64,000 nucleotides of DNA, from positions 855,146 through 919,145 of the forward strand of contig CAADRB010000003.1 in NCBI GenBank assembly GCA_900708905.1, in the 5' to 3' direction. Both the position numbers and the translations under genes were made by a program. Shown in pieces: positions 24,101 through 37,400 of the stretch (positions within the stretch are counted from its first letter, which is position 1; every line of letters starts with the position of its first letter). The notes under the pieces were generated by a model. That model saw only the letters and a program-made list of their open reading frames with translations, was not told the DNA's origin and searched no databases. The stretch is from Hymenolepis diminuta (taxonomy: Eukaryota > Platyhelminthes > Cestoda > Cyclophyllidea > Hymenolepididae).

Positions 24101-27100
24101 TTTAATAAATAAATTATCTGAATTCGCCTTTTTATTGAATGCACTTCGTGTCTACATGAAGAAAGAAAACGAAAACGGTTATTTATGTCTTCTTACTCAT
24201 GGTTATTCCCACGAAAATCAAATAACGAAAAGTTGCCTCTTTATAAAACATATTTCGTGTTTTCACGATGGAGAAACGAAAACTCACTTCTTTTCTTAAT
24301 TTCTCCTCGACCATTTGTATCTGAGCATCTAACTCCTCTTCCAATCTTCGCATATCCTCCTTTCTGGCCTGCTTTTCTCTAAATATAAAAAAATTTCAGT
24401 CAATCTTAACGTAAACATGGTTCTTAAGTCGTATTTTCTTAAATGAGCTGAGAATCGCGGCCACTTCTATGCTATTTAGCCAATGGGAATAGTCGTAATG
24501 ACCAATTGTAACGTGTCCGCGTGGGAAAAACAGCCAATTGGATAATCTTGGTACTTACAAAGGTCTTATGTTTCTGTGTTCTCATTACGTAATACGTAAT
24601 CATTAATAATCTGATCATTTTCAATATGAGAAAATAAGTGCATATGCGAACTTATGCGAACTTGGGAACAAAATAGCAGAATCACTAGAATCAACTTAAA
24701 AGACTACCATTCATACCTTTGATAGCTTTGCTCCAGATCATCATTTTCGTACTTTTTGAGCATAATATCCTCTTTGAAGGACTCGAGAAGATGATTGAAG
24801 GAGGCAGCTAGTTCCGGGTAGGATTCGCTGATGGTTTTATTCAACTTATGAGCTTCCATTAAACTGAAAATCAAATGACATTGAAAATTAGATTTCATTC
24901 CTTATTTTCCCATCACTTTTTTTAAATGCATTAATACATTAACTTTTTCTGCACTATTTGAGAGTATTGCCAGATGCGATTATATCTTCCAGCCCTTATT
25001 TTAAATCACTCCGTTTGTGTTCTATTAATCAACACTTAATCCGTACCGATGTTACTTGCCACGGATACTTTGTTTTAGCTTATTAGCTTTAACCTCTGAA
25101 CATACGATTTACCTTTATATTTAGCTCAGAGAGTCTAGGTCATTCAAATGATAAATATCGGAGCACTATCTCACATAATCTAAACCAGATAAGTCTTGTC
25201 TTTTCATATTTACGCTATAATTATATGCCATACTCATGATGGTTCTCAACTTAATAAACCATTTCTTCTTCTGGTTTTTTGCATCCTCTAGATAACTTCC
25301 TTCCGTTTAGACAGTCACTATGGATCTTATGTTGGAACTATGGTAAAATGGCCTCGTAGACACATCCCATCCTTTTACGTATTGGAATAAGTGTTTAGTG
25401 GCTCTTTGAACATTTAAATCTAAATACTTTTGGCACTGGTAATCAAAGCAACAATTAGCAAGAGGCACAATATTGTGAATTTCCCAGTAAGCAGTTTTCC
25501 AGTTTAAGCTGGAAGAACGGCAATACGTCAATTGCAAAATTGCTCTCCTTAAACAACCGCTGTAAGTGTTTCGCTGCACCTGTCTATTCGATCTCCCAAA
25601 AGAGGGAATAGAATTCCATCACATCAATGTATTTTCTGGACAACTACGACAAGACCGTACCAACACTAGAGCAATCTTGACAGTATATTTAACCCTTTTG
25701 AAGTTAACTTACGATGTTGAAGATTTTGTGGCCCTAAACTTTCTTGTTAACCAAGGTAGTCATGGATGGTTTTTTTATAAATAGCCGTTTTATGATGTAA
25801 CATGACAGCGAATAATAATGAAATACAAATAAGTTTTTTGGGATTCTTTATAGTTATTGTTACACAGCGTGGAAAGCCCTTTAGAAAGTCTTCTTGTTAA
25901 AGGCACCATAAGTTAAGTGTTACATCACCTCCAAAGTCTAATAAGTTCAAAACGAGTCAATCAAACCGGAGTTGTCAACGTACGAGGTATGTCATTATGG
26001 TAGATTAACGATAAACAGTTTTAGCAATGCATGAAGAGTAGCGTTAAAATCTTTCTTATCTGTTTTATAATTAATGAGAATTGAGTATTGACATGCTTAA
26101 GGAGTCAGGAAGGTTTATTGAGGCACTAATAGCAACTAAAAACATTTTATATTCAAATGCCGTGTCTTTAAACCTCAGTTTCATCTCTCCGTAGTAAAAA
26201 CACCATGGAAACCCATTTACTTTATCCCATTGTACGATATCAACATTAAAAGGTTCTGTTATTCCGATCACACTGAGTAAATAAAACCACAAGCTGAAAT
26301 TTGATCCTCATATAAACCAGACCATTGATTAATCAATAAGCTCTTTAAATTTGTTATTTAATTTTGTAAATCCAATCGATCTGAAACTATTTGATACTCG
26401 AAAGTCCTAGTCCTCATTCAAACAAAATAAAGGAACACAACAAGCGCTAAGTTAAACCAAAATTTTAATCTCACATTGATATGGTAACGACAGCAAATAC
26501 TGCATAGTTTGATAAATGATAATGGGCTTTAGAACAGAGGGAGAAACTAAACTCGATTTACTACCAATCAAATTTGAAAGAAATGTTTTAATTTTATCGC
26601 CACATTAAAATTGTCAGGAGTTTTCTCTCATAGCTGATGAGAGGCACTCAACAGAAGATGTCAATGTCGTGACAACCGCAAGATGAATCAACTTTAACAT
26701 AGTTTGTGGGAAAACCGCAAAACAAAACATAAGGTATGAGTCATTAAAGAAAAAACCCCTCCAATCAAATCATTATCACATGATCATGGAGGGTAGCTCA
26801 GTCACAATCTCATTAAAATAATCCTAATTAATGGCCGAAAATTTTACCATTCCAAGTGTTTATTACAAAATTCCCAAAAAATAAACTGCCAAAATAAAAT
26901 TAAATTCCGTTTTCAATAAATATGAAATCTGCTTATTAAATATCGATTTTTATTAGAGTGATCATGACTCACCTCTTGCCGAACTCTTTATCTGTTTCCG
27001 TGGGGCGTGACTCATAGAAGCTGCCTAGGCGGTTTGCTGGAAATCCATTTGATTGCGCCATTTTGGGTTCTGAAAAACGACCTAGGTCGACAGGTCTTCC

Positions 27101-27367
27101 CGTCCCCACGACTACGTCGTTATCGTCAATATCTGAACTAACAGACTGTTGCCATTCGCTCAGACTTTGTAGCAAATCATCGATTCGGACCAAACCATCG
27201 CGATCTGAGTCTAATTTATCAAAGACAGCTGCGGCACTTTCTTGTGGCAAGTTGATTGTCGCACTGGCGCAGAGATGAAGCCATCTATCACGATCAAAAC
27301 TTCCTGTTCCATTGGTGTCATAGCTTTTGAGGAAATCTTGAAGCTCCTGTCTTGTCTGCGTCGTCAT
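15119..27367 (-). CDS. RASEF: RASEF/RAB45-like large GTPase (EF-hands, coiled coil, Rab)
   Basis: Likely a membrane-traffic GTPase. Sixteen exons, all phases consistent: 26973-27367, 24717-24863, 24288-24378, 22998-23093, 22654-22928, 22463-22531, 22318-22384, 22212-22239, 22097-22153, 21924-21955, 20641-20818, 18004-18085, 17809-17923, 17388-17522, 16347-16423, 15119-15170; 631 residues. The N-terminus has two EF-hand-like loops at about 17-28 and 53-64. The first has Arg at position 12 instead of Glu and probably binds Ca2+ poorly; the second ends in Asp. Residues about 135-360 are a charged coiled coil. The Rab domain has P-loop GESSVGKT (452-459), DTAGQE (500-505) and NKTD (559-562), then ETS. 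The last 52-nt exon ends in -NCC, a double-cysteine prenylation signal. I chose the ATG at 27367 because EF-hand homology begins there; an in-frame ATG at 27529 adds 54 unlike residues. Rab44/CRACR2A share the layout but RASEF fits the length best. Confidence 0.9.
15835..16190 (+). repeat. Dispersed repeat family B, copy 3
   Basis: The longest clear copy, in the last intron of the RASEF-like gene. Landmarks are CCACGTTAAGATCATG, AATTAAAGTGGCAAGGC, CCACCATAATTAAGCATTG, GATGAATCACGAAATTTG, AAAAATCAAATGAAGTG and a pyrimidine-rich end. Copies 4 and 5 match it as reverse complements. Confidence 0.7.
18086..20640. other. RASEF intron, mostly featureless
   Basis: This intron lies between the exons carrying the P-loop and the DTAGQE motif. 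Apart from repeat-B copy 4 near its left-strand start I see no coding or RNA feature. It is AT-rich with no long tandem repeat. Confidence 0.5.
20000..20310 (-). repeat. Dispersed repeat family B, copy 4 (inverted)
   Basis: The reverse complement matches copy 3 block by block: GAGGTAGCAAGACC, AAGCATTGAATTTCGTGG, GACGAATCACGAAACCTG, AGTTTGGAACGTGG, CCAAAAATCAAATGA, CTTTGATACC, CTTGATCCC and CTCTTTATCAC. Confidence 0.65.
24864..26972. other. RASEF intron 1, no recognisable feature
   Basis: This is the 2.1-kb intron after the EF-hand exon. Short open stretches on the minus strand (for example 25307-25579) show weak resemblance to retrotransposon RNase H sequence (ATKHLFQYVKG), too weak to call. 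Confidence 0.4.
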
Positions 27368-28744
27368 GATCTGTTGATATCTAATGAGTAGCAGTAGCAG
27401 ATAAGCGTAATAGAGATCTTGCCACTTTGTATGTGGTTTTAAATTAGAAGAACTGCCTTGCACTCTATCACAAGCATGCTCGCTGCTGAGTTGTGATTGG
27501 TTAATGTCATCTCTTACACACTCAGTCATTTTCCGAATGTGCTCTTTTTTTTAGTATGACTGTTGGCATACATAGGAAAAACATTAGTGGAGCAAAAGCT
27601 CCCATTAATCTACTCGTATTTTAGTGAAAATTTAAGACAAAAAAAGATACAAAATATTATTCCTGACTAAGTGGGAATGAAAATCAATAAACGAGCATTT
27701 TCCATATTTGATTGGATAAAACGATGACGTGGATTTGAGCAAATCATTGGAGGATACGCTTGTAATGCGGAGATAGTTGAAAAAATTGATGAAATGTCCT
27801 TAATTAATGCTGTACTCGATAATTTGATAAAGCATTTAGTTCAATCCGTTTAAAATAACCCGATCAAGCTATCAATTATACTTTAATGAACCTGCAACTA
27901 TTTATTAATTCATTGACTCGCAAATCTAACATTTGGTTTAAATTTTACCGAAGAAAAGTTTCGAGATGTTTGGAGTAGATTGAAAACGATATTGAGATTC
28001 AAGCAACATAAATAAAATTTTGAGGAAACATCGTTAAGAAATCTAACAACCTGGTAATAATTTGTATTGCCTCAGACTGCAAATTAAGATGCTCGTATTA
28101 TTACTTTATGTGATGTGGGGTATATAGAGGCCAACAGTCATTAAAGGAGAACAGAATCATACGCCTGAGTCAAAGAATTTCGATAGCGGAGGTTGGATTT
28201 TTCTTCTGAGTTGAAAATATTTTTACTCAATGTGTTTTAGCAGCAGAATACAATAGGAAAACTTTCTGTCTGATTTGCTAGTCTAGACGCCTATAACTTC
28301 ACAAGTCCATTAGCGAAAGTGTTGACAGCACTTTTTGGGTAAAGGGGAGGCATCCTGAACCTAGTCTCCTGAGAAATTTGCATTTCCTATTAAGCAGAAC
28401 TTGTAGCGGATGCCACATCAATAAGTCTTTTTGCTACACCTAAGTAATCCTTCTAAGCAGTCCTGGTAGCCTCTAGCAGAGTCCTCTATTATCAATTCAC
28501 TCCCGAATTAGCTAGGCTATGCCCAAAGTAGCGACAACAAGTAATACATTGTGTGGAGAGGGTTTATTGCTCACTTCTATGTCTGTGAGCCGTTGTCAAA
28601 AGCTTAGTCATTAAATACAAAACCAGGCTAGGCTACAAGGATCTTGATTGCTGATTTGTTGAGGAGGTCTCCACACACACGTCCGCGCTCGTTCTCTACG
28701 GGACCGGTTACATGTCCGCACTTTCCAGAAGTTCTAGCGCACGT

Positions 28745-28882
28745 GATTCAGTCAGCCTTGTTAGCATTGTGAACTCCACAAAGTGACCACTATGATTGCT
28801 CTGATGACCACCAATTTCGTGACCTCGGATTTTGCAGACGAGCATTTTGACTACTGCGCCACCGGCGAACTTATAATCAATA
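28745..28882 (-). repeat. tRNA-derived SINE-like repeat
   Basis: The complement reads GCCGGTGGCGCAGTAGTCAA, a good pol III box A and D-arm, followed by GCTCGTCTGCAAAATCCGAG (GCA-type anticodon arm, tRNA-Cys-like) and GGTCACGAAATTGG, a decayed T-arm. The anticodon arm and beyond resemble the plus-strand copy at 7850-8045. The T-arm cannot pair, so this is not a functional tRNA gene. Confidence 0.5.
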
Positions 28883-31561
28883 ATCATCACTTATCAATAT
28901 GTCTTACCCTAATGGTGGCTAAAAATGAGGAGTGTGCTACCATCACACCGATAAGGCATGCTTTCAGAAACTTAATACTCAGCGTTCTTAGACCAAATTA
29001 CGCTGATATGTGTGTTTTCGTCTCTGCTCTAGAATGACGAAAAATTAGCCATCTATGGAGATAATAAAAATGCTTCAGGAGATGCTTCTTGATAAATTTA
29101 CTATAGAAAATGATTACTAGACTGTTCCTAGTATTTTAAAGGTATTTTTTTCTCCAATCTTGAATATACTTTTTAATTCACTTCTTTACTCATATTGACT
29201 GAAGCATATGCTAATATTATTTTGAATATTTGTCTGTATTATTGATCTAATTGTAAAGACACATAGATTTTTAGCCTAGTTGATTGAGTGGCGTCGACTT
29301 GTACATGACTGTCTACCCCTTTCGTCAAGAAAGTTTCGTTTGTCTCTCTAATCAGTTGTCATTGGCACAGTACTATATGATATAACCTAGCGAAGGCGTA
29401 TACTCCCTGAGGTTTACTGGGGTTTTGTACAAACGTGCATACTCTGTAGATGTAATTAAGGGACTACGGTTTCCATTAGATGGATCAGCGGATTTGGATC
29501 AGCAGAATCAACAATATAACTATTCAGATCATGTGAGCGGCTTTACTACTGTCGGTATACAGGAATAATTAGCATAAAATCAGAACGAAATGGATGTATT
29601 GGGATACAATGGCATTATTATCGTTATTTTTTCGAACAAATGGACGCATCTCTTTGCGGACTTATATGAAAGGAAGGGGCAGAAAATTTTGGTCCATAGA
29701 GCCCAGAATTTACCCTCATTCATTACTCAGCTCAATTCACTTTAGTCTAAATGACATTGTCAGTACTAGCTGCAGGTTGAAATTAATTTGCATTTGTGCG
29801 ACCACGCGTTTTGCAAATCAGTTCTAATTTGTTTGACAGCGTAGCTCCAAAGCTACACAAGTCTGAAAGATTTTGGTAGTAGCACCGATCCCACTTTCAT
29901 AGATGAGGAGCTGTGGATCGAGAAGAAAAAATAGGAGATTAAAAAAGCACGAAATCTTAAGAAATCCATTAAATGTGTCAAAGTAATCGCATTATTTATT
30001 AAGATCTATTCTATTGTCAACCCAATTATCACCAAATCTATCAAATTACTACAAAAAATCACACCTGAGCATACATCAAACTACTCCCTTGTGTGATTAA
30101 CTTCATTTTTAATAAAAAAGAAAGAAATTAATCGCTGATGCACATACAGAGTCATATGTCGTGGGAAAAATTTTATTATTTTACTAAAATGAGACCAAAA
30201 TCCCCTATTTAATTATTTTATGAATTATTATTATTGATGGAACACGGATTAATTCCAGTTTACCTCACAATGTCACTTTTCTGGGAGTCACTAACCGATG
30301 CCAGATATGAACTGAAATTAAAATATTACTTAAAAGATAACAGTAATCTCAGTTAATGAAAATTTGACATAGCGGAAGTAGCGCAGGCCTCAGTCAACTG
30401 AATATGTGACATTTAAAGGTCGGTAATTTTAAACTCGAGTTAATGCGTCCTAAATCAGACATAAATTCAACTACACATTTATTCTCAACATCACTTATGT
30501 AAATATTTATTGATCATTTTTATGTAGTATTAATTAAGCATACTTGCAGGAAAGTAATTGATTAATTGATTATTCAAACGTGTTTGTATTAGTATTTTGA
30601 AGAGGATTCTCAGCTAGTCTGTTAGGTACAAATTTTTCCCAAAGTAGAGAGGAAACAAATGAAAAACATGTAAACTGTGAAAAAGATCTATTTCATCTGT
30701 TAATTTTAATTAAATTTTATGTACACGCTGATTACAGATACCTTATCGTTAATGCTACGAAATCTCTTGCCATTGATTGGTCCCAGAGTTCTGTGTGAGA
30801 GCCAAGCAAACTTGGGGAGCGGTGATACACCACACTTGCGTCCTCGTTTGTTCTAGAGAGAACGGACGCTACGTACTTTGTCGGAGAATAAAGTCAAGTA
30901 AATATATAAATCGCTCGAAAACAAATTTCAGAGGACTCAAGAAAGAGGCAGAGTTTTATCATTTTCATTTCACCACCATTGTAGGGCTTGTAATTTTCTC
31001 ATTTATACCAAATATCAATTATGTTAAAATAGTTGAGCATGAGTATTAACAAAAAAATTCACAGCTGGATTATTATTACGAAATAATAATTTGACTGACG
31101 AATCACATATAATGTTGTAATGTATTGAACCTGATCCACCTACACCATTTTTTGGAATGAAGCAAATGTAAAACTATTCGTTCCAAATTAACCCGCTGCG
31201 GTTCTGATCATTTACTACTTAAGCGTAATTAGTAGCTGTGTGATTCCGATTTGGGGTGATATACGTTATGTATACCTGTATTTCCAAAAACATGACGAGA
31301 ATTAACCAATTATTCCCAGTTTATATGAATTATTTTAATTATCAATTGCTCGACATTAAAATCCGATTGATTAATCTCCACAAATTTCAATTAACCTCAA
31401 GTAAATCGATCAGTTTTTTATCAAGAGTGAACGGTATAATCTGAAGACTGGTAAATTAATCAGGTGTTAATTAAACCAGCCCATTAAATCACCTACTTTA
31501 ATCCAAAAATAAACACAAGCGATGACACCCCAACAAAACCACGAATTCAAAAAAGTGGACT

Positions 31562-31567
31562 TTTATT
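31562..31567 (-). terminator. Candidate poly(A) signal of the YIPF6-like gene
   Basis: AATAAA on the minus strand, 77 nt downstream of the stop codon at 31644. It is the first canonical signal after the stop. Confidence 0.5.
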
Positions 31568-31643
31568 ATTTTTATAAACGTTTTAAACAATGAAGAGTGA
31601 AAAATATCTGCTTATTGATGTCGAATAATAATACAAATCAGAT

Positions 31644-33241
31644 TTATATTCTTGTTGATCCGGTATTAACAAACACTAGCCATCCGATGAAGAAGTAGAA
31701 AATACAGAGCGGATAAACCACGAGAACAACGCGATTGGGTCTTGAGTTGGGTGCCAAAAATGTCGACGCAGAAAAGAGAGAATAACCGAGACCGACAAAG
31801 ACCAAAGTGAGACGAATAAATAGAACCCAAGTACTGGCTGAAGTGAATAGCTTGATGATAACATTAACAACTAGGCCGGTAACCAAGGGAAGAATGCAGT
31901 AACCAAGAACGCAAACAGTTTGACAAAAAGATCTAAACAAAAAGGAATAATAATGAGTCATTCCAGGTGAAAGGAAGAATGCAAGAGGACAAAATACTCA
32001 CAGGTTGCCTCCAAGAAGTTTGGTGTTGATGGAAACGGTTAAAACCCCGAACCAAAATACAGTAAATACTTGAGCAAACTGTGGTGCTCCAGCATCTTCT
32101 TTCTGTCCATGACTAAGTTGTAGAACCCTGTAAAACGAAACATATTAATGATTGCTTGTGCAACAGTTGATCAAAGAAACAACCAGTGATATTTCACATC
32201 GAAAGGTAACTCGATAACAAGCGTCGTTATAATACAATCTCGAAATGTTCTGACATCCATTATTGATGCGCAAAATCAAAAATCATCAAGAGCGATGTTT
32301 CTTACTTTTACGGTTATTCATATAGCAACGACTGCTCGTTCGAACCTCGTTTTCGGTACAAGCAATCAATAAATATGTATCACTTATTAAAGATAGGTAA
32401 ATCTAGAGAGGTATGACAATTCGCCTCATAAAGTTTAATTGCGATAAAATACCCTGACATCGAATCCAACTTAAAGTAACTTAACCGACCGGCACGAGAT
32501 TTCCATAATTTCGTGACATTATCTCTGAATTATAAATTAGAATATATTGATAAAGTGTTTAGTGCAAAAATTATTTTATACAATAAAATATTCCACCTAT
32601 TATATATTACTTCGGTCATTTAAATAACCAAAATATTTAATTAAAGAGACCTCACATAACAAAAAATTGAAAAGCTTAAGCAAAAATAAGGTATCAAATA
32701 GAGATAGGAAAGATATTTTAACGCGGAAACGTAAAGAACGGAATGATAGAGAGAATAAAATAAATCCCAACAATAGAAATAAAATTGATTAACACATATA
32801 GTATCTTAAACTCAACTAAGATACTCTTAGTTTTTGGAAAAAATCATTTCAAATTGGTAACTTACAGTGCAAGGATGATAAATATGAAGAAAGGTCCCCA
32901 AAGGTCCCCTAGGATAATTGGCATAAGAAAAAATACAACACCTACAATCACTGAGAAGCTCATGGCCTCGTCGTGGGAACATGACGTGTGCAATTTTTCG
33001 CCCAACAGATTTAACATCTCTTAACTGAGATATAATATGGAAAAATGGATAATTACAATTGTCTTCTTGATGGGTTCATCAAGTGTTCCTCTCAAAGTAG
33101 ATTGAGCTGTAGGGATTTCAATGTTGCCCTCTAGGCTAATAGATTGCAAATTCTTTAAATAGGCCTTAAGTATAAACTTACTGGATCCGTATTATGAAAT
33201 GTTACGTCATTATCAGAAAATCCAACGTTAGTATATGCCAT
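31644..33241 (-). CDS. YIPF6: YIPF6-like Yip1-domain Golgi membrane protein
   Basis: Yip1-family five-pass membrane protein of the early secretory pathway and Golgi. Exons: 33182-33241, 33057-33128, 32946-33024, 32866-32908, 32002-32127, 31644-31932; 222 residues, against about 236 in human YIPF6. Family matches include the conserved cytosolic GNIEIPT, LRDVKSVGRKIAHVMFPRR, then SDWDLWGPF opening the first membrane segment, NTKLLGGNL, CVLGYCILPLV and the last segment VVYPLCIFYFFIGW. Codon W71 is split by a 37-nt intron (32909-32945), and a 32-nt intron lies at 33025-33056. The first exon and its junction are less certain: the ATG at 33241 joins in phase only with the weaker acceptor before 33128; an alternative acceptor 6 bases upstream would need another first exon. 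The paralogue YIPF5 has a different central motif. Confidence 0.9.
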
Positions 33242-34458
33242 CGCTCTCAACAGATATATGACATATAAAATAACCTTAGTCTGACCAATAAGTAGTCAGT
33301 AATTCTGTAAAAAGCAAGCAGTTCCCAACTAATCGAATATATAAAAAATGAATACACAATTATTATAAATTAATTATATTAGATTTTCTTTGATTTAAAT
33401 AAATCTTTTTTAATAAATCTCAACATGAACTACGAAAAGAAACTTTGAATGAATAAGCAATCCTGAAATAAATCAGCATTACTAATAATTTTAGCAAGTT
33501 GGAACATTAACTTCAAAATTTTTATTTTCACAATTTTTAGAGAAATGTAGGCTAACTAGAGTGCTGAAAATTCATTCAAATCTTAAATAATAATATAAGT
33601 TAATAAGATATCCCGGGCGACTTGTGCTGCATTTACATGATAATATTAACTATTTCTGCTCATTTTCCTCATAACTACTTGTACAAATTTCGACAATTCT
33701 CCTATATCCGATACACATTACTCGTGGAAATGTTAACATTTTCCTTAAGACCACGAACTAGTAATTCACACTTAACTATGCATTCTAAAGTCGTACTTTA
33801 TTTCATATTCAGACTCTTTTAACTATTTTTTCTTCGTATTTCATCATCACCAGCCTGAGTAAAGCATGCAAATTACTTCGGTGTTATTGATTAAATTATC
33901 AGGATTAGAACTTTTAAATCTAAACTTTAATGAAACAAGATTAACAAAGAATACTTACTCGATTATAGGTGACTGTTCTTATTTGGCACAAGAATTGAAA
34001 GCAAATGAAAATTCCCATTCGTCATACATTTTTTGCCTTTATATTGAACATAAATTTCGCCACTGCAAAATATCTAAAAGTCAATCCATCATGACTATAG
34101 CTGATTTCATGCTATATTAAACACATTATATTATTTACATAATTATCCTGTATTATATATAATATTCATGTCATTGTCTCTCCTCTTGCAATACATGTTC
34201 GTATTTATTTCTCCTTCCTGTTTTATATGAGCGATTACCCCGGTTTCCCATATGCTCTCCCTCTTCACCACCTACCTCCATTTAGAGAACCAAATCCCCT
34301 CAATGACACTGGCTCCGTTGTTTTTCATATTAAAGTACACGTTTAACCACTTCCCGATAACTACTTTGATACAAATTTCCCAGAAAGGTCAAAACACTGA
34401 CCGAAAAACCAAAACTTTCATTTATAAAAAATATTGTAACCTCAGATAATCTCTACAG
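33242..34458. other. Intergenic region, no feature recognised
   Basis: This lies between the YIPF6-like start and the TANGO6-like stop (both minus strand) and is very AT-rich. It must hold the YIPF6 promoter. No open frame here resembles a known family. Confidence 0.5.
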
Positions 34459-37400
34459 TTATTGATCAAAGGGCCTTAACACTCGGATTTCCTTAATCAA
34501 ATCTCCTGGTTTATCTGGAGGACAGAATGCGACTTCACGAGCACAGGCATCAACTTCAAACATCGCTGTCTCCAGTTGTTCCAGCACCATCTCATCTTTC
34601 TCAATCATCGATCGATCTCTCAATAGACGATGGGTGTCTCTGACAATTTCCGCAGGCAAACGGGCAAGTTGATCACGTCGAGAAGTGGCCGGACCAGAAC
34701 GGAACAAACCTCCTGCCAAATAAGCTGCTGATTTTCGAACAAGGGCTGAAACATCATGCTTTAAGCAGTGCTCCATTACATTATAAATCTGAAACAGAAT
34801 AGAGGTAATCATTTAGAGTCATAGTTGTGTATAATTCAAGGACAGAGGTGCTCGCTTACCTCATAGATGACAGACTGGATGGATTCCCCAAGGAGTTGAC
34901 ATATTTCGGCAAGATTTGAAAGACTAGCTGCGCGAATGAACTCCGAATCATCTTTAGAAGCCGTGAGAAGTCCAGCGACAACAGCATCTCGGTATTTTGG
35001 AGCGATTTCACCTAGAGTTAAATAAAGTACCATAGGTTTAGACAGCTACCATGCAATGGTATTCAAAGTATTTTAAAAATAACAGTAACCCCAGTGACCC
35101 TATGCAAGGTTAACAAATGGAAAGACAACAGATACAGTCAAACAAATAAACTGAGAAGAAAGTTGAAGGAGATGGATTTGAGAAAATAAAACATTGATGA
35201 AAAGACAATATTGAACATATAGAAATATTTAGCCAGAGGCGTAAAAATGCATTATAAAACTGGAAAACAAATCTTAAATATCAGACGGGTAGGTGAACGA
35301 CCGTAAACAGTTTAAATCCATAGAATCTAAAATTACTTGGTCCTACAAATCGATTGTAAATAATAGAAATCACCTACCCAGCTCACGCAGTACTCGAACA
35401 ATGGCTTCACCAATTTTGAGTCGAAATTCGACAATGTCAGATTTGTTAACAAATCGTTCAAGAAGAAAAGGAAGAAGGCGATCTGTACATGCATTTCCAA
35501 TGGCTGAGAGACCTCGAATTGCATTCAAGTATATATAACTGTCCTCGTGGTTCGTGTACTCCACAAGTGTCTACAAATTTTTACAAAGCTCAGAAAACTA
35601 CTTATTATAATTTAAGTAGGTATCAAGGAGCGTCCAACCCACTTTGTAGATCTCACTCTCAAACCCGATAATGCAAGAATCCTTAGATTCCAATAACCGA
35701 CTCAGTTCAATTAGAGCATGACCTTTAACAGGAATAAAGGGATCACTCAGCAGATTGAAGATTTCGGTCAACTGAGGAGGTATCTCAGATTTTGGTTTTG
35801 ATGGAGCGACCGGATGATCATCTGCTGAAGTAGTCGAAGATAACTCTTCAATTAGACGTTTCTTCGGAGAAGCTGCAGGATTTGAATTTTGAGGGGGTGG
35901 AATTGAGAAAGCACCACGTGTACAGAGTGCAATTCGGATCTGTTGAGCTAATTCAGCCGATGCACTAGTCTCTGGGAAAATGGACTCAACCCGTTGCAAT
36001 AGAGGAACTAGTTCACCAAAGTGATTACGCGCTTCGCTTGACACTTTATCTCCCTTCTACCAAAGGGTAAAAAGAACGCATTAAACACTAAAAATGGGGA
36101 CAGCAGGATTTTTATGTCTCGACAGATTACCTCCATGTAATTAACAAAGAAGGCTAATATCCCAAGAACGAGATTAAGTGATTCTTCTGTCATTTTGAGT
36201 ATCTCTTTCTCCGTTACTATATCAATCACTGCGCAAAGTCGTGACAGAGTTAACTAAAATAGGAAACAAGGACTCGTAATCAATGAAAGAACACTTATTT
36301 ATGAAATATAAACACACATGAGACGATTTTACCGACATAAGTTGGGCAGCTAGAGCAGGTTCAGACGGCCAGAGAATTGACGGATCTAGACGTTCAAGCA
36401 TGGAGGATGCAAGAAAACAAGCAGTCAGGGAGATCGATAAGTCCTGATGTGCTCTCTCATTATCGAAATTAGTTGGCTGAATACCGATCTGAATATTCAA
36501 ATTCTCCTCATTGATATCACCCATAACCCCTGCGTTAATGTCGGAAATAAGACTGAGGAGTAGCTTTGCAGCAAGATTGGCTCGTTTCTCTGAATCTTCG
36601 TCTTGGTTCCCCTTTGTCCAAGTATTAAGCAATCGCTCTGCTTTTTCTTCCGACTTTTGTTCCTCATCTATCTCTTCTGATTTGTCCCCAACTATACTCT
36701 CGTTTACCCTTGGCGCAAGTAGTTCCATTAGAGTAGAAATTTTAGCGGAAATCATTTCAAGGGAATGATCTGAAATAGGTTCTGCTATCCTTGTTACCCG
36801 AAACGGTGCTTGAGGTACAGAAGATTCTGGTGAATTCGGAATAACAAGAGAAGCTGGACGAAGAATTATTAATCCAGGAACAGGAAACAACAAGGAATTC
36901 ATTTCTGATGAAGAAAGGGGCTTAAGTGTAGAGTGGTCAATTGCAGGCAGATGAATCCAGCCCCGAATAAGTCGAAAGGATGTCTCCGGATTAAGGAGGT
37001 GACTTGACAGAATTGATAGAAGTTTTGATCTGTGAAAATAATATATTTAAGTTTACAGAAATCAATAATGTCTGAAGCAATTCTTTTACATCATTAGGTC
37101 AGAAGATTCTCAATGAAATAAATAGAGGTAACAGAAAACTATTTAGGGTAAAAAATATAAATCTCGATGTTTTATCGGGTGTACGGGGTCAACTCACCTG
37201 AATTCATCTACAGGGGAGGGGCCAGATTTTTCTTTAATTTGACATTCCTCCTCTACTTTTTCTTCAATTCCACTTGGATATGCCAATTTGAGAAGGGAGC
37301 AGAAACGGAACCATATCTGAGAATACCTTGCCAAAAGACCACAGAGTGCCTGTGATGGATGCCTGGTATCTAAAAGCTACTGAGAAAAACTAATTAAAGC

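Larger units (their letters stand above)
27368..31643. other. Intergenic region between RASEF-like start and YIPF6-like stop
   Basis: This 4.3 kb should hold the RASEF promoter and 5' UTR and the YIPF6 3' UTR. I find no coding exon that I can support. It holds a tRNA-derived repeat (28745-28882). At 30770-30900 a GC-richer stretch ends in GGAGAATAAAGTCAAG and looks LTR-like, but it has no partner copy in the window. Confidence 0.45.

Noticed and set aside
25307..25579. Copia-type RNase H fragment
   Set aside because: Only about ten residues (ATKHLFQYVKG) resemble the family, with no other conserved block.
28745..28882. A functional tRNA-Cys gene
   Set aside because: The box A half is good, but the T-arm cannot pair and there is no matching acceptor stem; it is better explained as a SINE head.
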